From NCBI RefSeq assembly GCF_002878395.1, contig NC_061121.1, positions 10,039,231 through 10,103,230 of the forward strand: 64,000 nucleotides of DNA. The letters are read 5' to 3'. Within the stretch, counting starts at the first letter, position 1; each line of letters begins with the position of its first letter. The DNA comes from Capsicum annuum. Taxonomy: Eukaryota; Streptophyta; Magnoliopsida; Solanales; Solanaceae. Under the pieces are notes generated by a model. It did no database searches. It worked only from the letters and a program-made list of their open reading frames with translations, and was not told the origin of the DNA. The translations under genes were made by a program, and so were the position numbers. Positions 42,061 to 53,415 of this stretch are shown piece after piece.

Positions 42061-42919
42061 TTTGAACTTTTAGGGGGCGGAGCCTTTGTTATTGTTAGAA
42101 ATTGGGCAGAAATAAAGCAAACCAAAAGCAGAAATAAAACAAGAACAATACATAAGATTTACGTGGAAACCCTTGCGGGGAAAATCACGGGTAGAGGCAG
42201 AGGACTATGAAAGGAGAGGAGTACAACGTGGAGTGACATAATTTCTGAATAATCAAAATTGACTCACTAATTAAACTTAAATAATATGTGCATACAGATA
42301 AGTCCTAGGCCCAAAAACATACAAATTAGTGGTGGATCACCATAGACACCATTGAAAATCACAAGCATGGGTCGCACAGAGAAACTTTTTGGGCCTGATC
42401 AACAAAATTCAGGTCACAACTCTAATAGTTATCCTTACTTTTCTTTCTGTTGGGCCCACCAAGGATAGGCATTCTGACCAAAAGGGGCTTCTAGTCTTTT
42501 CTGTTAGAACGTATTGGTTTGACCAGATCCTAGGTGAAAGAGACTTATTGTGCATGATACCCATCAGGTTAGGGTTTGGATCGGTTATTTTTGAGAGGCG
42601 TTTAATTTTTAATATCGATCAATTTGGATTTAGTGAATGTGGACCTCTAATAAGAGACCACATGACAAAAATAGTTTTACAAAACCACCATTAAAAAGTA
42701 ATGACACGAGTAAATCTTTTTGTAACGTTACTGACATCGATGAGTCAAATTTTTAATAAATGACAAAGATAAATCATTTTTAATAGTTCGATAATATATT
42801 TAAGCATTTTCTCATATAATAATGCTGACATTTAAGTGGTAGTTTAAGAGTTGAAATGTAGTTGAGACTTTAACTATTACTTTTGTTAATCTCAACCAAA
42901 TCATGACTAAATTCTTGGT
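42061..42919. other. unassigned repetitive sequence
   Basis: GATTTACGTGGAAACCCTTG CGGGGAAAATCACGGG (about 42157-42193) resembles wording seen in plant Copia LTRs, but no LTR boundaries were found. The 101-codon open frame at 42389-42694 shows no recognisable family. The rest is AT-rich. Confidence 0.3.
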
Positions 42920-42935
42920 GATAGCCTATATTGAC

Positions 42936-43561
42936 GCTAATGATAATACAATTTCCAAAAAGGAAAGTGCTGGCGGTGTACTTCGCAACTCCGAGGGTGT
43001 CTGGTAGATGGGCTTTGCAGCTTCGATCAACGTGAATTCAGCCTTCGAAGCTGAGGCTACAGCTCTGCTTATGGGACTTCAGATGGCTGCTAAAACTAAA
43101 TACTCCAATCTAATAGTCGAAACTGACTCACTACATCTCTTTAATGAAATCAATTCCGATTGCACTAATGATAATAATGACAATAATTTGATATGTCTCT
43201 GCAGGGCTCTGCTACAGAGAATGGGGAACATGCAGGTTCTCCATGAAGATCGAAGTGCAAATGCTACTGCGGATAGGCTAGCAAAGGAGGGCAATAAGTT
43301 AGCTCAGGACTCTTTTTGTAAAGAACGGATACTTCCCCCATTGTTTATTCGGAACCCGTTGGAAGTAGACAAGAGGGAACTCCTTCTGCTGTTCTATGTC
43401 CATCCACCTCGTTGGATGTTTGTAATCGTACTAGTTGTCATGTTAGTGCTTGTAGCTTTAGGGATGATCCCTCCGAAACTGGCCTCTTGGCTCCTATATG
43501 TACTAAAGTTCTGAACTTTTAGTAGTAACGAATAAAAATTCCCTGTTCACCAAAAAAAAAA
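42936..43561 (+). mobile_element. 5'-truncated LINE with poly(A) and 16-bp TSD
   Basis: GATAGCCTATATTGAC precedes (42920-42935) and follows (43562-43577) the insert, which ends in CCAAAAAAAAAAA. Long direct repeats and a poly(A) are the signature of target-primed reverse transcription. The coding part is an RNase H (RVT_3) domain: SAGGVLRNSEGVW, TAG, then INVNSAFEAEATALLMGLQM AAK, LIVETDSLHLFNEI and ANATADRLAKEGNKLA (43008-43320). Only the last ~600 bp of the element was inserted. Confidence 0.9.
43008..43514 (+). pseudogene. LINE RNase H (RVT_3) domain
   Basis: 168 codons from MGFAASINVNSAFEAEATAL; the conserved Glu (AEATALL), Asp (ETDS) and a C-terminal Asp (TADRLAKEG) are visible. The TAG just before 43008 replaces a codon in the upstream strand (VLRNSEGVW*MGF), and the N-terminal catalytic Asp lies at the truncation point. 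It is only the tail of a LINE ORF2, not a host gene. Confidence 0.85.
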
Positions 43562-43577
43562 GATAGCCTATATTGAC

Positions 43578-44085
43578 AAATTTTTAAGATTGGCTTGTTT
43601 TAAAATTGTGTTTTTAAAAAAAAATAAAATTATTTAACTTACTTTTAAGATTCGACTTAATTGTTAGCTGAGCTCGCATTCACTTTTTTAAAAAAATAAA
43701 AAACAAAAAATATATTCAACGGTATGTTTATGAATTAAATATAGCTTATTTTTCTTTTATCTTTCATTTTTATCTTGTTTGAGGAAAAACGCGAATTTAA
43801 CTTGGCAAACCTATATACCACTACTAGTACTGCATAAGCCCCAAAAAGAAAAAAATGTTTTAGCACAACCAAGATAGCAAAGGCCAATTTCATATTTTTG
43901 TCCAAATCTATTTTCTGGTAATGTATTCTTTTTCTTGTTTCTTTTAATGCTTCCATTTTTTTTCCCTCTTGTTTCTTGATAATCTTTTTGTTCATTGCTG
44001 TAAAATGTTAGGGTTTTGTAATTTGGCGTTTGGATTTGGAGGGAAGGGGGGAAGGAGGGGGAGGGGGTTGGCTCAACTAATTTCT
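43578..44085. other. AT-rich spacer ending in a G-rich run
   Basis: No gene is recognised; the open frame 43735-43995 (minus) is Lys-rich low-complexity sequence. At 44041-44067 lie runs GGG, GGGGGG, GGGGG and GGGGG separated by 1-5 nt, a G-quadruplex-capable sequence. Confidence 0.5.
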
Positions 44086-44087
44086 TA

Positions 44088-44490
44088 CTCCCTCCGTTTC
44101 ATATTAGTTGACCTTTTTCAAAAAATGTTTGTTTCAATTTAGTTGTCCAAGTTCTAAAATTAAGAATATTTTATACATATGCTTCCCATTTTACCCTTGA
44201 TAGGATGACTAAATACATCCACAGTTTTCAAAATTATTGAACGATGTCTGAATGATCTCAATTCTCAAAAATAAATTGAATGATTATTAGTAGTCTCAGT
44301 TATAAATACTCAGTGTAGTAGACGTAGTGCATGAGATAGAGTAATATGTACAAAATTTTAATGTTTAATCCTTGTATTGATTATTGGATTTTAAAAGGCA
44401 TACAAGGGTAAATATGTAAAATGCGTTTTTATTTATTGGTTTCTTAGTGGGTGTGTCAAGTCCGGGCCAATAAATACAAAATAGAGGGAG
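44088..44490. mobile_element. Stowaway-type MITE, 403 bp, TA target
   Basis: CTCCCTCCGTTTCATATTAG at the left and the reverse complement CTCCCTCTATTTTGTATTTA at the right, each flanked by TA (44086-44087, 44491-44492). These are the classical Stowaway (Tc1/mariner) terminal sequences. No coding capacity, as expected. Confidence 0.9.
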
Positions 44491-44509
44491 TAGTTAAATC
44501 GACCTATTA

Positions 44510-44650
44510 AATAACAACAATGACAATAATATATTCAGTGTAGTTACACTAGTGGGGTCTAGAAAGGGTAGGATGTAGGCCGACCTTTACCTTACCTTTG
44601 TGTGGTGTTGGTTAGAAATATTATTTTTGATAGACTCTCGACTCGACATA
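44510..44650 (+). repeat. dispersed solanaceous SINE-like repeat
   Basis: AACAACAATGAC…TTCAGTGTAGTTACACTAGTGGGGTCTAG..AGGGTAGGATGTAGGCC…GATAGACTCTCGACTC. A second diverged copy is at 53124-53235 (ATACCCAGTATAATTACACAAGTGAGG…GATAGATCCTCAGCTAAG). The wording is that of a very common solanaceous short repeat; I cannot fix the family name. Confidence 0.6.
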
Positions 44651-44679
44651 AAAGAAAAAGAATTTGAAGCATGGTTGCA

Positions 44680-44930
44680 AGAAAATATGACAATAAACCC
44701 ATCCAGTTGGACTGCGCTGAACCTGGGGTCTCAGGTTCAAATACCAGCAAAGACCAAAAAAATAGAAAAAAACAAAAATACTAAGTGATTTTTCTCAATT
44801 GTCCCAAGTAGCCTTGGTGGACAGAGTAACCTTATATATGCTGTTGCTGGGAGGTGGCCTGTGGATTTAGTCAAGGTGCGTGAAAATTGGCTAGGACACC
44901 AAAATTATCCAAAAGGAAAAAGAAAAACCA
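44680..44930 (+). mobile_element. tRNA-derived SINE sequences (TS/SolS-like), two pieces
   Basis: Piece 1 (44684-44780) has an internal Pol III B-box-like GGTCTCAGGTTCAAATACC and an A-rich tail. Piece 2 (44795-44905) contains TTGCTGGGAGGTGGCC…TTAGTCAAGGTGCGTG…GGACACC, the conserved body of solanaceous TS-type SINEs. AAGAAAATATGAC before piece 1 (44677) recurs twice after the distal SINE tail (about 52510 and 52538), suggesting a target duplication around the cluster. Confidence 0.65.
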
Positions 44931-45011
44931 TTCGGGTGGCTGTGATGGTTTGGTTTAGGACTTCGATAATGGAGGTCTCAAGTGCGATACCCCTTGTCTG
45001 TGATAGCAGGG
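44931..45011 (+). mobile_element. SINE head, split by Copia insertion
   Basis: CATTCGGGTGGCTGTGATGG…GGTCTCAAGTGCGATACCCC is a tRNA-derived SINE 5' region with A- and B-box-like motifs. Its continuation is at 52352-52480, after the Copia element. Confidence 0.65.
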
Positions 45012-45580
45012 TGTAATGTGGCGTTTTTTTATTCTTTGATTCACACTTTCCTTGTCAAAGGAAGTTTCTACCAAATACTTGTGGAAGATTATTTTTTGGA
45101 GTTGTCAAACAAGTTGCTACTTGTTCAAACCAAGTTTCTACTAGTCTCCATTTTCATCTCTATAAATAGGGCTCTTTTTTCTCATTTGTAATATCATCAA
45201 TTTACAAGAGTTTTCTTTCATTATCTTGTATTTATTCTCCCTTCCTATTAGAGTATTAAGTTAAGAAAGTGGGTGTTGGGAAACACTTTTTTGTGATCCC
45301 TTTCTTTTGGAGTGATCTTGTGAGGTTCTTCTCTTGGAATTTGTGGGTTAATTAGAGTGACTACTCTAATTTTATAATCTTTCTATTGTACTCTTGTTGA
45401 TATAGTGAAGTTGTTTTTCTCTGCTCGTGGACGTAGGTCACACTAACTGAACCACGTAAAATTTGTGTCTCCTTTATTTTTCTTTAAGTACCATTACTAT
45501 CAACTTGTTATTGTCTTTATTATTGTCATCATAACATTGTTTGGCTGAATTTCGCAATAACTGGGTTCTTGATCCTAACA
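45012..45580 (+). repeat. 5' LTR of the 45-kb Copia element
   Basis: 569 bp. It carries two copies of a 20-21-bp unit (CAAGTTGCTACTTGTTCAAA and a mutated copy, about 45110-45145), where the 3' LTR has five, then the promoter TATA at 45161. Confidence 0.9.
45161..45168 (+). promoter_or_regulatory. LTR TATA box TATAAATA
   Basis: TCTCTATAAATAGGGCTC in the 5' LTR, conserved in the 3' LTR (51932-51939). Typical Copia U3 promoter. Confidence 0.7.
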
Positions 45581-45629
45581 AATTGGTATCAGAGCTGGAT
45601 CTAACCAGGTTATTTTCAGTAGCCAAAAA

Positions 45630-47672
45630 TGACTATAACAAAGACTTATGTTGAGAAATTTGACCGAAGTGCAAACTTCGGGATGTGGCAGTTATAGATG
45701 AAAGCTATCCTAATTTAGGATGGCTTAGATATGCTACTAGAAGGAAAGGATATGAAGCCAGAAAAAATGACGCACGAAGAATATGCCGTCATAGAAAAAA
45801 GGGCAAAATCAGGTATTATTCTAAATCTCTCAAATGAGGTTTTGCGTGAAGTATCTGCAGAAACCACAGTAAAAGGCATGTGGGAAAAACTAAAAGCTTT
45901 GAATATGAAGAAGAAAGTTGAAAATCAACTTTACCTGAAGCAAAAGCTTTACACATTTCGTATGGTAGAAGGTACCTCTATACTCTCACATCTTGATGCT
46001 TTTGATTCTATTCTTATGGATTTGAGTAATATAGACGCTGAAGTTAATGATGAAGATCAAGCCGTCTTATTACTTATTTCCTTACCCTAATCATTTAAGC
46101 ATATTAGAGATACCATGCTTTATGGAAAGTATAATATCTCTTACAAAGAAATTAAATATATCTTAAAAACAAAGGAACAGATAGGTAGAGATAACTGGGG
46201 AAAGTAGCACAACCCATGGGGAAGGATTATTTGTAAGAGGTAGCTAATAAGAAAGAATCAAATAGTGAGAGGTCTCAATCAAGGACAAAGTCTAAATCCA
46301 GAAATGTGGTGTGCAAATACTGTCATAAGAAAGGTCATCTTATTTATGAATGCTTTAAGTTGAAAAACAAAGAAAAGTGTAAAGAAAACAAAAATGAGCA
46401 CCAAAATGCTGACTCTGCCGAAACAAGTGTAGCTGCTGATGAGTCTGAGGGAACAATATTCTTAGCAACTAATAATAGTTTTGAATCTAACGATGAGTGG
46501 ATTTTAGATTCGGGTTGTTCTTATCATATATTTCCCAATAGGGATTTGGTTACCATATTCGAATATGTTGGAGGTGGAGTTGTCTTGATGGGTAACAATA
46601 CTCCTTGCAATGTTTTTGGTAAAGGTACAGTCTGAATTAGAATGCATGATGGTGTGGTGAGAACTCTCACTGATGTTAGATATGTTCTGACTTGAAGAAA
46701 AATTGCATTTCATTGGGCACTCTAGAATCTCTTGGGTGTACATACACAGGTGAAGGTGGAGTTTTGAAAGTCTCTCGAGGTGCTCTTATGATCATGAAAG
46801 CACACAGATCAGGTATGTTGTACACTTTACTGGGATCCACTATTACACGTGCTGCTGTAGTTTCCACTTCAAATCAATTTGATCCCAACATCACCAAATT
46901 GTGGCATATGCGATTGGGGCATATGAATGAGAAAGGTCTTTCCATCCTCAGCAAAAGAGGTATCCTGTTTGGACAAAGTATCAGAAAAATGGAGTTCTGC
47001 GAACACTGTGTATTTGGAAAGTAGAGAAGAGTAAGCTTAAAATCTCCAGCAGTTCATCGAACAAAAGGTACTTTGGACTACATTCAATCAGATCTTTGGG
47101 ATCCTTCCCGTACTCCATCAAATGGTGGTGCCAGGTATATCTTAACTTTCATTGGTGATTATTCAAGGAAGGTTTGGGTTTATTTCCTGAAATACAAAAG
47201 TGATATTTTCTCAAATTTCAAACAATAGAAAGTTTTGATTGAGAAGTAAACAGGAAAACAGGTCAAGCGACTTAGAACAGATAATGGCTTGGAATTTTGT
47301 AATGATGAGTTCAAAGAATTTTGCAAAAATAAAGGAATTGCTCGACATCGTACAGTAAGGATGACGCCTCAAAAAATGGTGTAGCAGAAAGAATGAACAT
47401 GACTATTTTGGAAAGAGCCCATTGCATGATTTCAAATGCTGGGTTGACAAATGCTTTTTGGGTAGAGGCTATCTCTACAACATGTTATATTATCAACCAT
47501 GCTCCTCCTACACCTTTGAAATTCATGACTCAGGAGGAAATATGGTCAGGTACACCTGCTAATTATTCTGACTTAAAAGTTTTAGATCGTTCTACATACA
47601 TCCATGTAAATGATGGAAAATTAGAGCCAAGGTCTAAAAAATGTATTTTCCTTGGATATGCATCTAGGGTGA
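45630..47672 (+). pseudogene. gag, protease and integrase of the 45-kb Copia element
   Basis: Gag starts MTITKTYVEKFDRSANFGMW Q, a TAG, then [20 protein letters not shown] (45731) through [21 protein letters not shown] zinc knuckle, [14 protein letters not shown] (46312-46353), precedes the protease [17 protein letters not shown] (46498) with an intact DSG. GAG-pre-integrase [19 protein letters not shown] (46896) and integrase LRTDNGLEFCNDEFKEFC (47270) then MTILERAHCMISNAGLTNAF W follow, ending KKCIFLGYASRV at 47670, exactly where the nested LTR begins. Scattered stops (for example after ISLP at 46090) and frameshifts make it inactive, though large parts remain open. Confidence 0.9.
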
Positions 47673-49784
47673 TGTCATGACCTGAATCGAGGCCCTGGCT
47701 GTGGAGAGCATCCCAAACCATAGAGGCCCGAACACCCTTCAAACTTGTAATCATATGCACCATAAGGAAATGCAGAAAATATAGCGAAACAGAATCATGG
47801 TCATAAGTCTGATATGAATGTAGCAACGTAAAAATGAAGTCCAACACCATCTAACAACATTTGCAAAACCATCTGCGAAATCTCTAATACATGATCACTA
47901 ACAAATCTTAAAAACTAGGACAAGACCCCCAGTACTCCAAAACCATATTTAATAATAATCTTCTAAAATTAACTAGGCCTTCTGAAATATAGAAGGCTCA
48001 CCAATTGGGCACTATAGCTCTGTCTGATGCAATCTACTTCTTATCTGGACCCCTAGACTAAGCCTCAGAACCTGAGAGGTAGGGTAGGGGGTCAATACAG
48101 ATGTACTAGTACGCAGAGTAATTCAAAATTAAAAAAATAGAATTTTTATATAACATAGATGAGAGCTGCTATAAAACATTCAATCGAAAAATAGTTTGAA
48201 AACACATGGGCATAGTATAATGATTTTTCAACCCTAATGCAACACTACTGAGTTAGGTGGTACACCCTACATTCTTTCACCAACTGCCAAATCTCGGCTG
48301 CCTCTAGGATTGGAGTATTTGTAAGGGTAGAAGAACACGCAAGATCACACAGCAGGGTGTCTCCATCCCAATCAAGTCCATGTGTCAGGGTTGGGCTCAA
48401 TATCATAAAGCAGGGCTCCTAACCATTAGTCCCGAATAGGAATGACAAAATACAAGGTACACAAGATCACATAGCATGGTACCAAGTTCCCCGTGTCGGC
48501 AATTCACGATTTCCAGCATAGAGTCATTTGACTTGTGCTTGCTTCGGGTAACCACCTAGCCCACATAAAGTTAAGCTTTAAGCTTGATTCAAGACAAAAA
48601 ATATAGCATAGTCTATGGGGTATTGTCATGACTTGTAAGCTACCAGTATCACATTCATTCTCCAACCTCTTGTGTCATTTACAAAATGCACATACATAAG
48701 ATTTTCACACACATCAAACACATGCACAATGGTTCTCAACATTTAATAGTTCAAGAAGTTTTATCATTTATGAGTAATATAATTTCAATTGCAAAACTCA
48801 TGCTCTCAATAGTTTAACACAAGTATAATATGGAGTATAAAATATTATTATGGGGGATTTAAAGAATTCAGCATTCATATACGTCGCACCCTTTCAAAAT
48901 TCAGATCACATATTCACAATTCAACCAATGAAATATATTCAAGAAAACAATTCCATGATATTTCAATGTCTCTTTCAAAATCATATCAAAAAACATGTTA
49001 TTGGTATTAAAAAAAAAACCCACTTGTAATAACATATATATACTTGTATAAATTTAAAGTCTTGCATAAATTCTTTTTAAAAACATGCCCATGAAATTTA
49101 GGACAACCCCACGTACCTCTATTTAAGAAAATAACGGATGCTTCTTGAAGCCTACGATGCGGGGATTCCAAATCGCCAATTATCTTCTAAAATCCACGAT
49201 TAAATCTTGAGCTATTAGGATTTTTAGTTTAAAACCCTAATGAAGTTTCTTGAGAGATTTTGATGAAAATACCCTTACTTTGGTGTTCTTGGGATTAAAT
49301 CCCGTGTTAGAGAAGATAAGGGGTCGGAGAAGTACCATTTTACCCTTAATGAGTTGAAGTAGGGTGCTGGAACTTGGCCGGGCGCGATACCCAGGGCGGC
49401 ACTCTGCCTGGAGCACCGAAGTACCTAGGGCGCCGCCTTGCCTATAGCGGTGCAAGGGCCTGGGCGATGCCTTGCTTACAACAGCGGCGTACCCCAGGCG
49501 GCGCCTCCAGATCACCTCGAGCTACTGGAATTGCATACCAAACATGCCCTTAGACTCATCTAAAAATTCTGAAACTCACCTAAGATGTACTAAGACCTTG
49601 CCCCATCGCAACACAACAAGAAAATCTAAAATCGGAGGTCGGGAGGATTGAAAATAAAATCCCCAAAGTTTAGTATCTAAAAATAATTCTAAGTCCTTTA
49701 TCACACTTAGAAATTTCAAGTCCTTAACTCTCAATGTTAAATATTACAAGATAATGCATGCACAACTTTTTGCAGGGTGTTATA
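47673..49784 (-). mobile_element. solo long LTR, minus orientation, TSD GGTGA/CGTGA
   Basis: Plus-strand TGTCATGACCTGAATCGAGG CC at the left is the reverse complement of the long-LTR end; the right edge GGGTGTTATA corresponds to the TGTAACACC start with one change. Flanks GGTGA (47668-47672) and CGTGA (49785-49789) are a TSD with one mutation; removing the LTR restores the Copia reading ASRV-KGYRLWF. It has no interior, hence a solo LTR. GC-rich repetitive sequence at 49375-49510. Confidence 0.88.
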
Positions 49785-51700
49785 CGTGAAAGGATACAGA
49801 CTTTGGTTCCCTGATCCAAAGTCACAAAAATTTATAATTAGCAGAGATGTAACCTTTGATGAATCCTCCATGTTACATTCCAGAAAAGAGTCTTCTAGGT
49901 CTTGTACCAAGAACAAAGAGAATGATGTGTATGAACAGGTGGAGGTTGATCTTGGCATACCTTCTGAGATAAGCTCAACATCAACTGTGGAACAAAATAC
50001 AGTTAAAACTCCAGAAGTTGAGCCAGAAGTTGTGACTTCAGAAGTTGAACCAAATGAATATTCCATAGCAACACATAGACCAAAAAGACAAATTCTCAGA
50101 CCAGGAAGGTAAAAAGATTATGTTACATTTGCTTTTTCAGTTACACAGGAAACTAAGAAATTAGAGAACCATCAAATTATTCAGAAGCAGTTTCTGGTGC
50201 TGATTCAGCCAAGTGGCTGATTGCAATGAATGAAGAAATTGAATCTCTTCATAAGAATGATACTTGGTTTCTTGTGAAGCCTCCATCAGGAAGCAGAATT
50301 ATTGGTTGCAAATGGGTATTCAAGGAAAAAAGATGGAATTCCAGGGGCTGAAGATGCAAGGCATAAGGCACAATTAGTTACAAAGGGCTATAGTCAGGTA
50401 CAAGGAGTTGATTTTAACGATATTTTATCACATGTTGTGAAATATAGCTCTATTCGTGTCTTGCTTCCTTAGTTTCCATGTATGATTTAGAATTAGAAAA
50501 ACTTGATGTCAAGACAGCTTTCTTACATGGCAAACTTGAGGAACAAATATACATGCATCAACCTGAGGGATTTAAAATTAAAGGAAAGGAAGATCATGTT
50601 TGCTTGCTAAAAAATCCTTGTACGGATTAAAAGAATCTCCAAGACAATGGTACAAGAGGTTTGATTCCTTTATGTTGGGTCATGGTTATTCAAGAAGCAT
50701 GTATGATAGTTGTGTTTACTTTTGAAATTTAAATGATGGTTCATTCGTTTACATACTATTATATGTTGATGACATGCTCATTGTTGGTAAAGATTTGATA
50801 GAAATTCACAATTTGAAAGGTCAGCTAAAAAGTAAATTTGAAATAAAAGATTTGGGAGCAGCTAAGAAAACCTTGAAATGGAGATCCGAAGAGATCAAGA
50901 AGCCCGCAGGCTATTTTTGAACTAGAAGAAGTACTTGGAGAAGGTGTTGGAGAGGTTTGGCATGAAAGAAGCTAAACCAGTAAGTACTCCCCTTGCTGCT
51001 CATTTTAAGTTATTAGCTGCTCAATCATCGCAGTCAAAGGAAGAAGAAAGGTATACGACACAGGTACCGTATTCTAGTGCAGTTGGCAGTATTATGTACG
51101 CAATGGTATGTACACATCTGGATATTTCACATACAGTAAGTGTGGTAAGTCGATATATGGCTTATACTAGAAAAGCACATTGGCAGGTGGTGAAATGGAT
51201 TCTCAAATACTTGCGTGGTACTTCAAATGTATGTTTGGAATTCAGAAGAAATACTAACACTTTGGTTGGTTTTTCATTGGTGTTTGTGCTATGAGTTGGA
51301 AAGCTACATTACAACATGTAGTATCTTTATCTACTACCGAAGTAGAATATATGGTAGTGACCGAGGCTATCAAAGAAGCCTTATGGTTGAAGGATCTATT
51401 TACTGAACTCAGTCCACACCAAGGTGGTATTATTATTTCATCCACTTAATAAAGATCAAATGTATCATGAGAGGACGAAGCATATTGACATCAAGTATCT
51501 TTTTATTCGGGAATCTATTATTGAAGGAAAGGTCTCTGTTCAAAAGATAAACACTAGAGATAATCCTATAGACATGTTCACGAAGTCTCTTCCAGTCCGT
51601 AAGTTCAAGCTTTTCTTGAGCTTGATTTCCTTTTATGAAGAATGATTTTTCCCACACGGGCTATTGCGGAGAGGAAGAAAATTTACTATATTAACTAAAC
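49785..51700 (+). pseudogene. RT and RNase H of the 45-kb Copia element
   Basis: It continues the polyprotein: KGYRLWFPDPKSQKFIISRD VTFDE (49785), an acidic linker to THRPKRQILRPGR (50110), RT pieces with GVDFNDILSHVVK (50407), MDVKTAFLHG-like and YVDDMLIV-like (DNA ATATGTTGATGACATGCTCA, 50761) in shifted frames, RFGMKEAKPVSTPLAAHFKL (50950), YSSAVGSIMYAMVCTHLDIS, and RNase H pieces ending NPIDMFTKSLPVRKFK (about 51562). Multiple frameshifts. Confidence 0.88.
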
Positions 51701-51719
51701 TCAGGCCAAGGTGGAGATT

Positions 51720-52351
51720 TGTAATGTGGCCTTTGTTTATTCTTTGCTTCACACTTTCTTTGTCAAAGGAAGTTGCTACCAAATACTTGTGAGAGATTAT
51801 TTTTTGGACTTGTCTAACAAGTTGCTACTTGTTCAAACCAAGTTGCTACTTGTTCAAACAAGGTTGCTACTTGTTCAAACCAAGTTGCTACTTGTTCAAA
51901 CAAGTTTGCTACTTGTCTCCATTTTCATCTCTATAAATAGGGGTCTTCTTTCTCATTTGTAATATCATCAATTTACAAGAGTTCTCTTTCATTCTCTTGT
52001 ATTTATTCTCCCTTCCTATTAGAGTATTAACTTAAGAAAGTGGATTTTAGGAAACACTTTTTTGTGATCCCTTTCTTTTGGAGTGATCTTGTGAGGTTCT
52101 TCTCTTGGGATTTTTGGGTTAATTAGAGTGACTACTCTAATTTTGTAATCTCTCTATTGTACTCTTGTTGATATAGTGAAGTTGTTCCTCTCCACTCGTG
52201 GACGTAGGTCACACTGATCGAATCACGTAAAATTTGTGTCTCCTTTATTTTTCTGTAAGAACCGTTACTATCAACTTGTTATAGTCTTTATTATTGTCAT
52301 TATAACATTGTTTGGCTAAATTCCGCAATAACCAGGTTCTCAATCCTAACA
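51720..52351 (+). repeat. 3' LTR of the 45-kb Copia element (632 bp)
   Basis: Same as the 5' LTR except that the CAAGTTGCTACTTGTTCAAA unit is present five times in a row (about 51827-51917), explaining the ~63-bp greater length. Confidence 0.9.
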
Positions 52352-52500
52352 CAGGGGGTAGGGGGTGGCCTTCTGAGTTGAGTCCATCGCTTGGGACTTG
52401 ACTAGTGCAGTTTACCTCTCCTGTGTGGTTTGGAAGCTAGAGCAGTATGTACCTTGTGACAACCCGCAGCTGGGTTTCCCTTGTCATAAAAAAAGAAAAG
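52352..52500 (+). mobile_element. SINE tail (continuation of 44931-45011)
   Basis: CAGGGGGTAGGGGGTGGCC…CGCTTGGGACTTGAC…CAGCTGGGTTTCCC, then an A-rich tail AAAAAAAGAAAAGAAAAG. Together with 44931-45011 it forms one SINE split by the Copia element. Confidence 0.65.
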
Positions 52501-52599
52501 AAAAGAAAAAGAAAATATGACTGCAAAATAATTAAAAAGAAAATATGACTGCAAAATAATTAGATACAAATCAAATGAAGTAATCGCACGAGGTTAAAA

Positions 52600-52901
52600 A
52601 GAGCTTAAGCCAACATGGAAAACTATTCCTAATTGAATAATGTGGACCTTATGGATAGAAAGGAACAAGGCATGCTTTGATGGGAAGAAGTTACATACTT
52701 CAACAGTAAAAAGTAAATGCATTTAATGTCTGTACTTTTCATGTTATACACACTTTGGATATGATGGATAATTATGTGAACTTTTGATACGTGCTAGGAG
52801 ATAATATGTAGTATTTGATTATCGAGTTTTCTGCTAAGTCATGTACCTTTAGCTGTACCATCTTGGTACACGTCAAATAAAATCCTTACCAAAAAAAAAA
52901 A
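52600..52901 (+). mobile_element. LINE 3' end, 5'-truncated
   Basis: The plus strand reads WKTIPN, a stop, IMWTLWIERNKACFDGKKLH T, the C-terminal W..IP..IWW..W.ERN.RCFE pattern of plant L1 ORF2, then an untranslated tail with CAAATAAAATCC and poly(A) at 52890-52902. Only about 300 bp is present. Confidence 0.72.
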
Positions 52902-53123
52902 ATGAAGCAACAGATAGTAGGCAACAATACTCGGCTACCTACTAATGGCTAATCCTCGATCTCCATATCTAATTGTGTAGCTATCAATGTCAGTTTGATA
53001 AGCTTAATACAAGCAAATGGTAATGGGCTTCCCATTTTTGTTTCTTGTAATTTTGAAAAATCTGTTTAATCCTCTGTATTTGTAAACAAAACAACTTTGT
53101 CACATTAAGAGGAGACAGATAAC

Positions 53124-53240
53124 AACACTAATATACCCAGTATAATTACACAAGTGAGGTTTGGGAGGGTAGTGTGTATGCAAATCTTACCCTACGTCGT
53201 AGAGATAGAGAGATTGTTTCTGATAGATCCTCAGCTAAGA
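53124..53240 (+). repeat. dispersed solanaceous SINE-like repeat, second copy
   Basis: Matches 44510-44650 in order (ATACCCAGTATAATTACACAAGTGAGG…GGGAGGGTAGTGTGTATGC…GATTGTTTCTGATAGATCC TC). Confidence 0.6.
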
Positions 53241-53415
53241 GCAGATGGATGAGTGATTTAATTAGAATGTGCCTTTTCTGTTCTTTTTATATTTGTGGCT
53301 TGGTAAATGGACAATGTCACAACAGTTTTGTCCGGATAATTTGGAGATATGCTCCTCATTTTTGTGTTCTTGTTTATTTTCAACAGGTTCTTATTGGTGA
53401 CTATGGTTATATAAT

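Larger units (their letters stand above)
45012..52351 (+). mobile_element. Copia LTR retrotransposon, TSD CAGGG, carrying a nested solo LTR
   Basis: CAGGG at 45007-45011 and 52352-52356. LTRs 45012-45580 (569 bp) and 51720-52351 (632 bp), both TGTAATGTGGC…CCTAACA. Primer site AATTGGTATCAGAGCTGG from 45581; polypurine AAGGTGGAGATTT before 51720. Without the 2.1-kb nested solo LTR and its duplication the element is about 5.2 kb. It is inserted in a SINE. Confidence 0.93.

Noticed and set aside
49237..49515. 92-codon minus-strand frame with Arg/Pro-rich sequence as a host gene
   Set aside because: It lies within the solo LTR at 47673-49784 and covers its GC-rich variable block.
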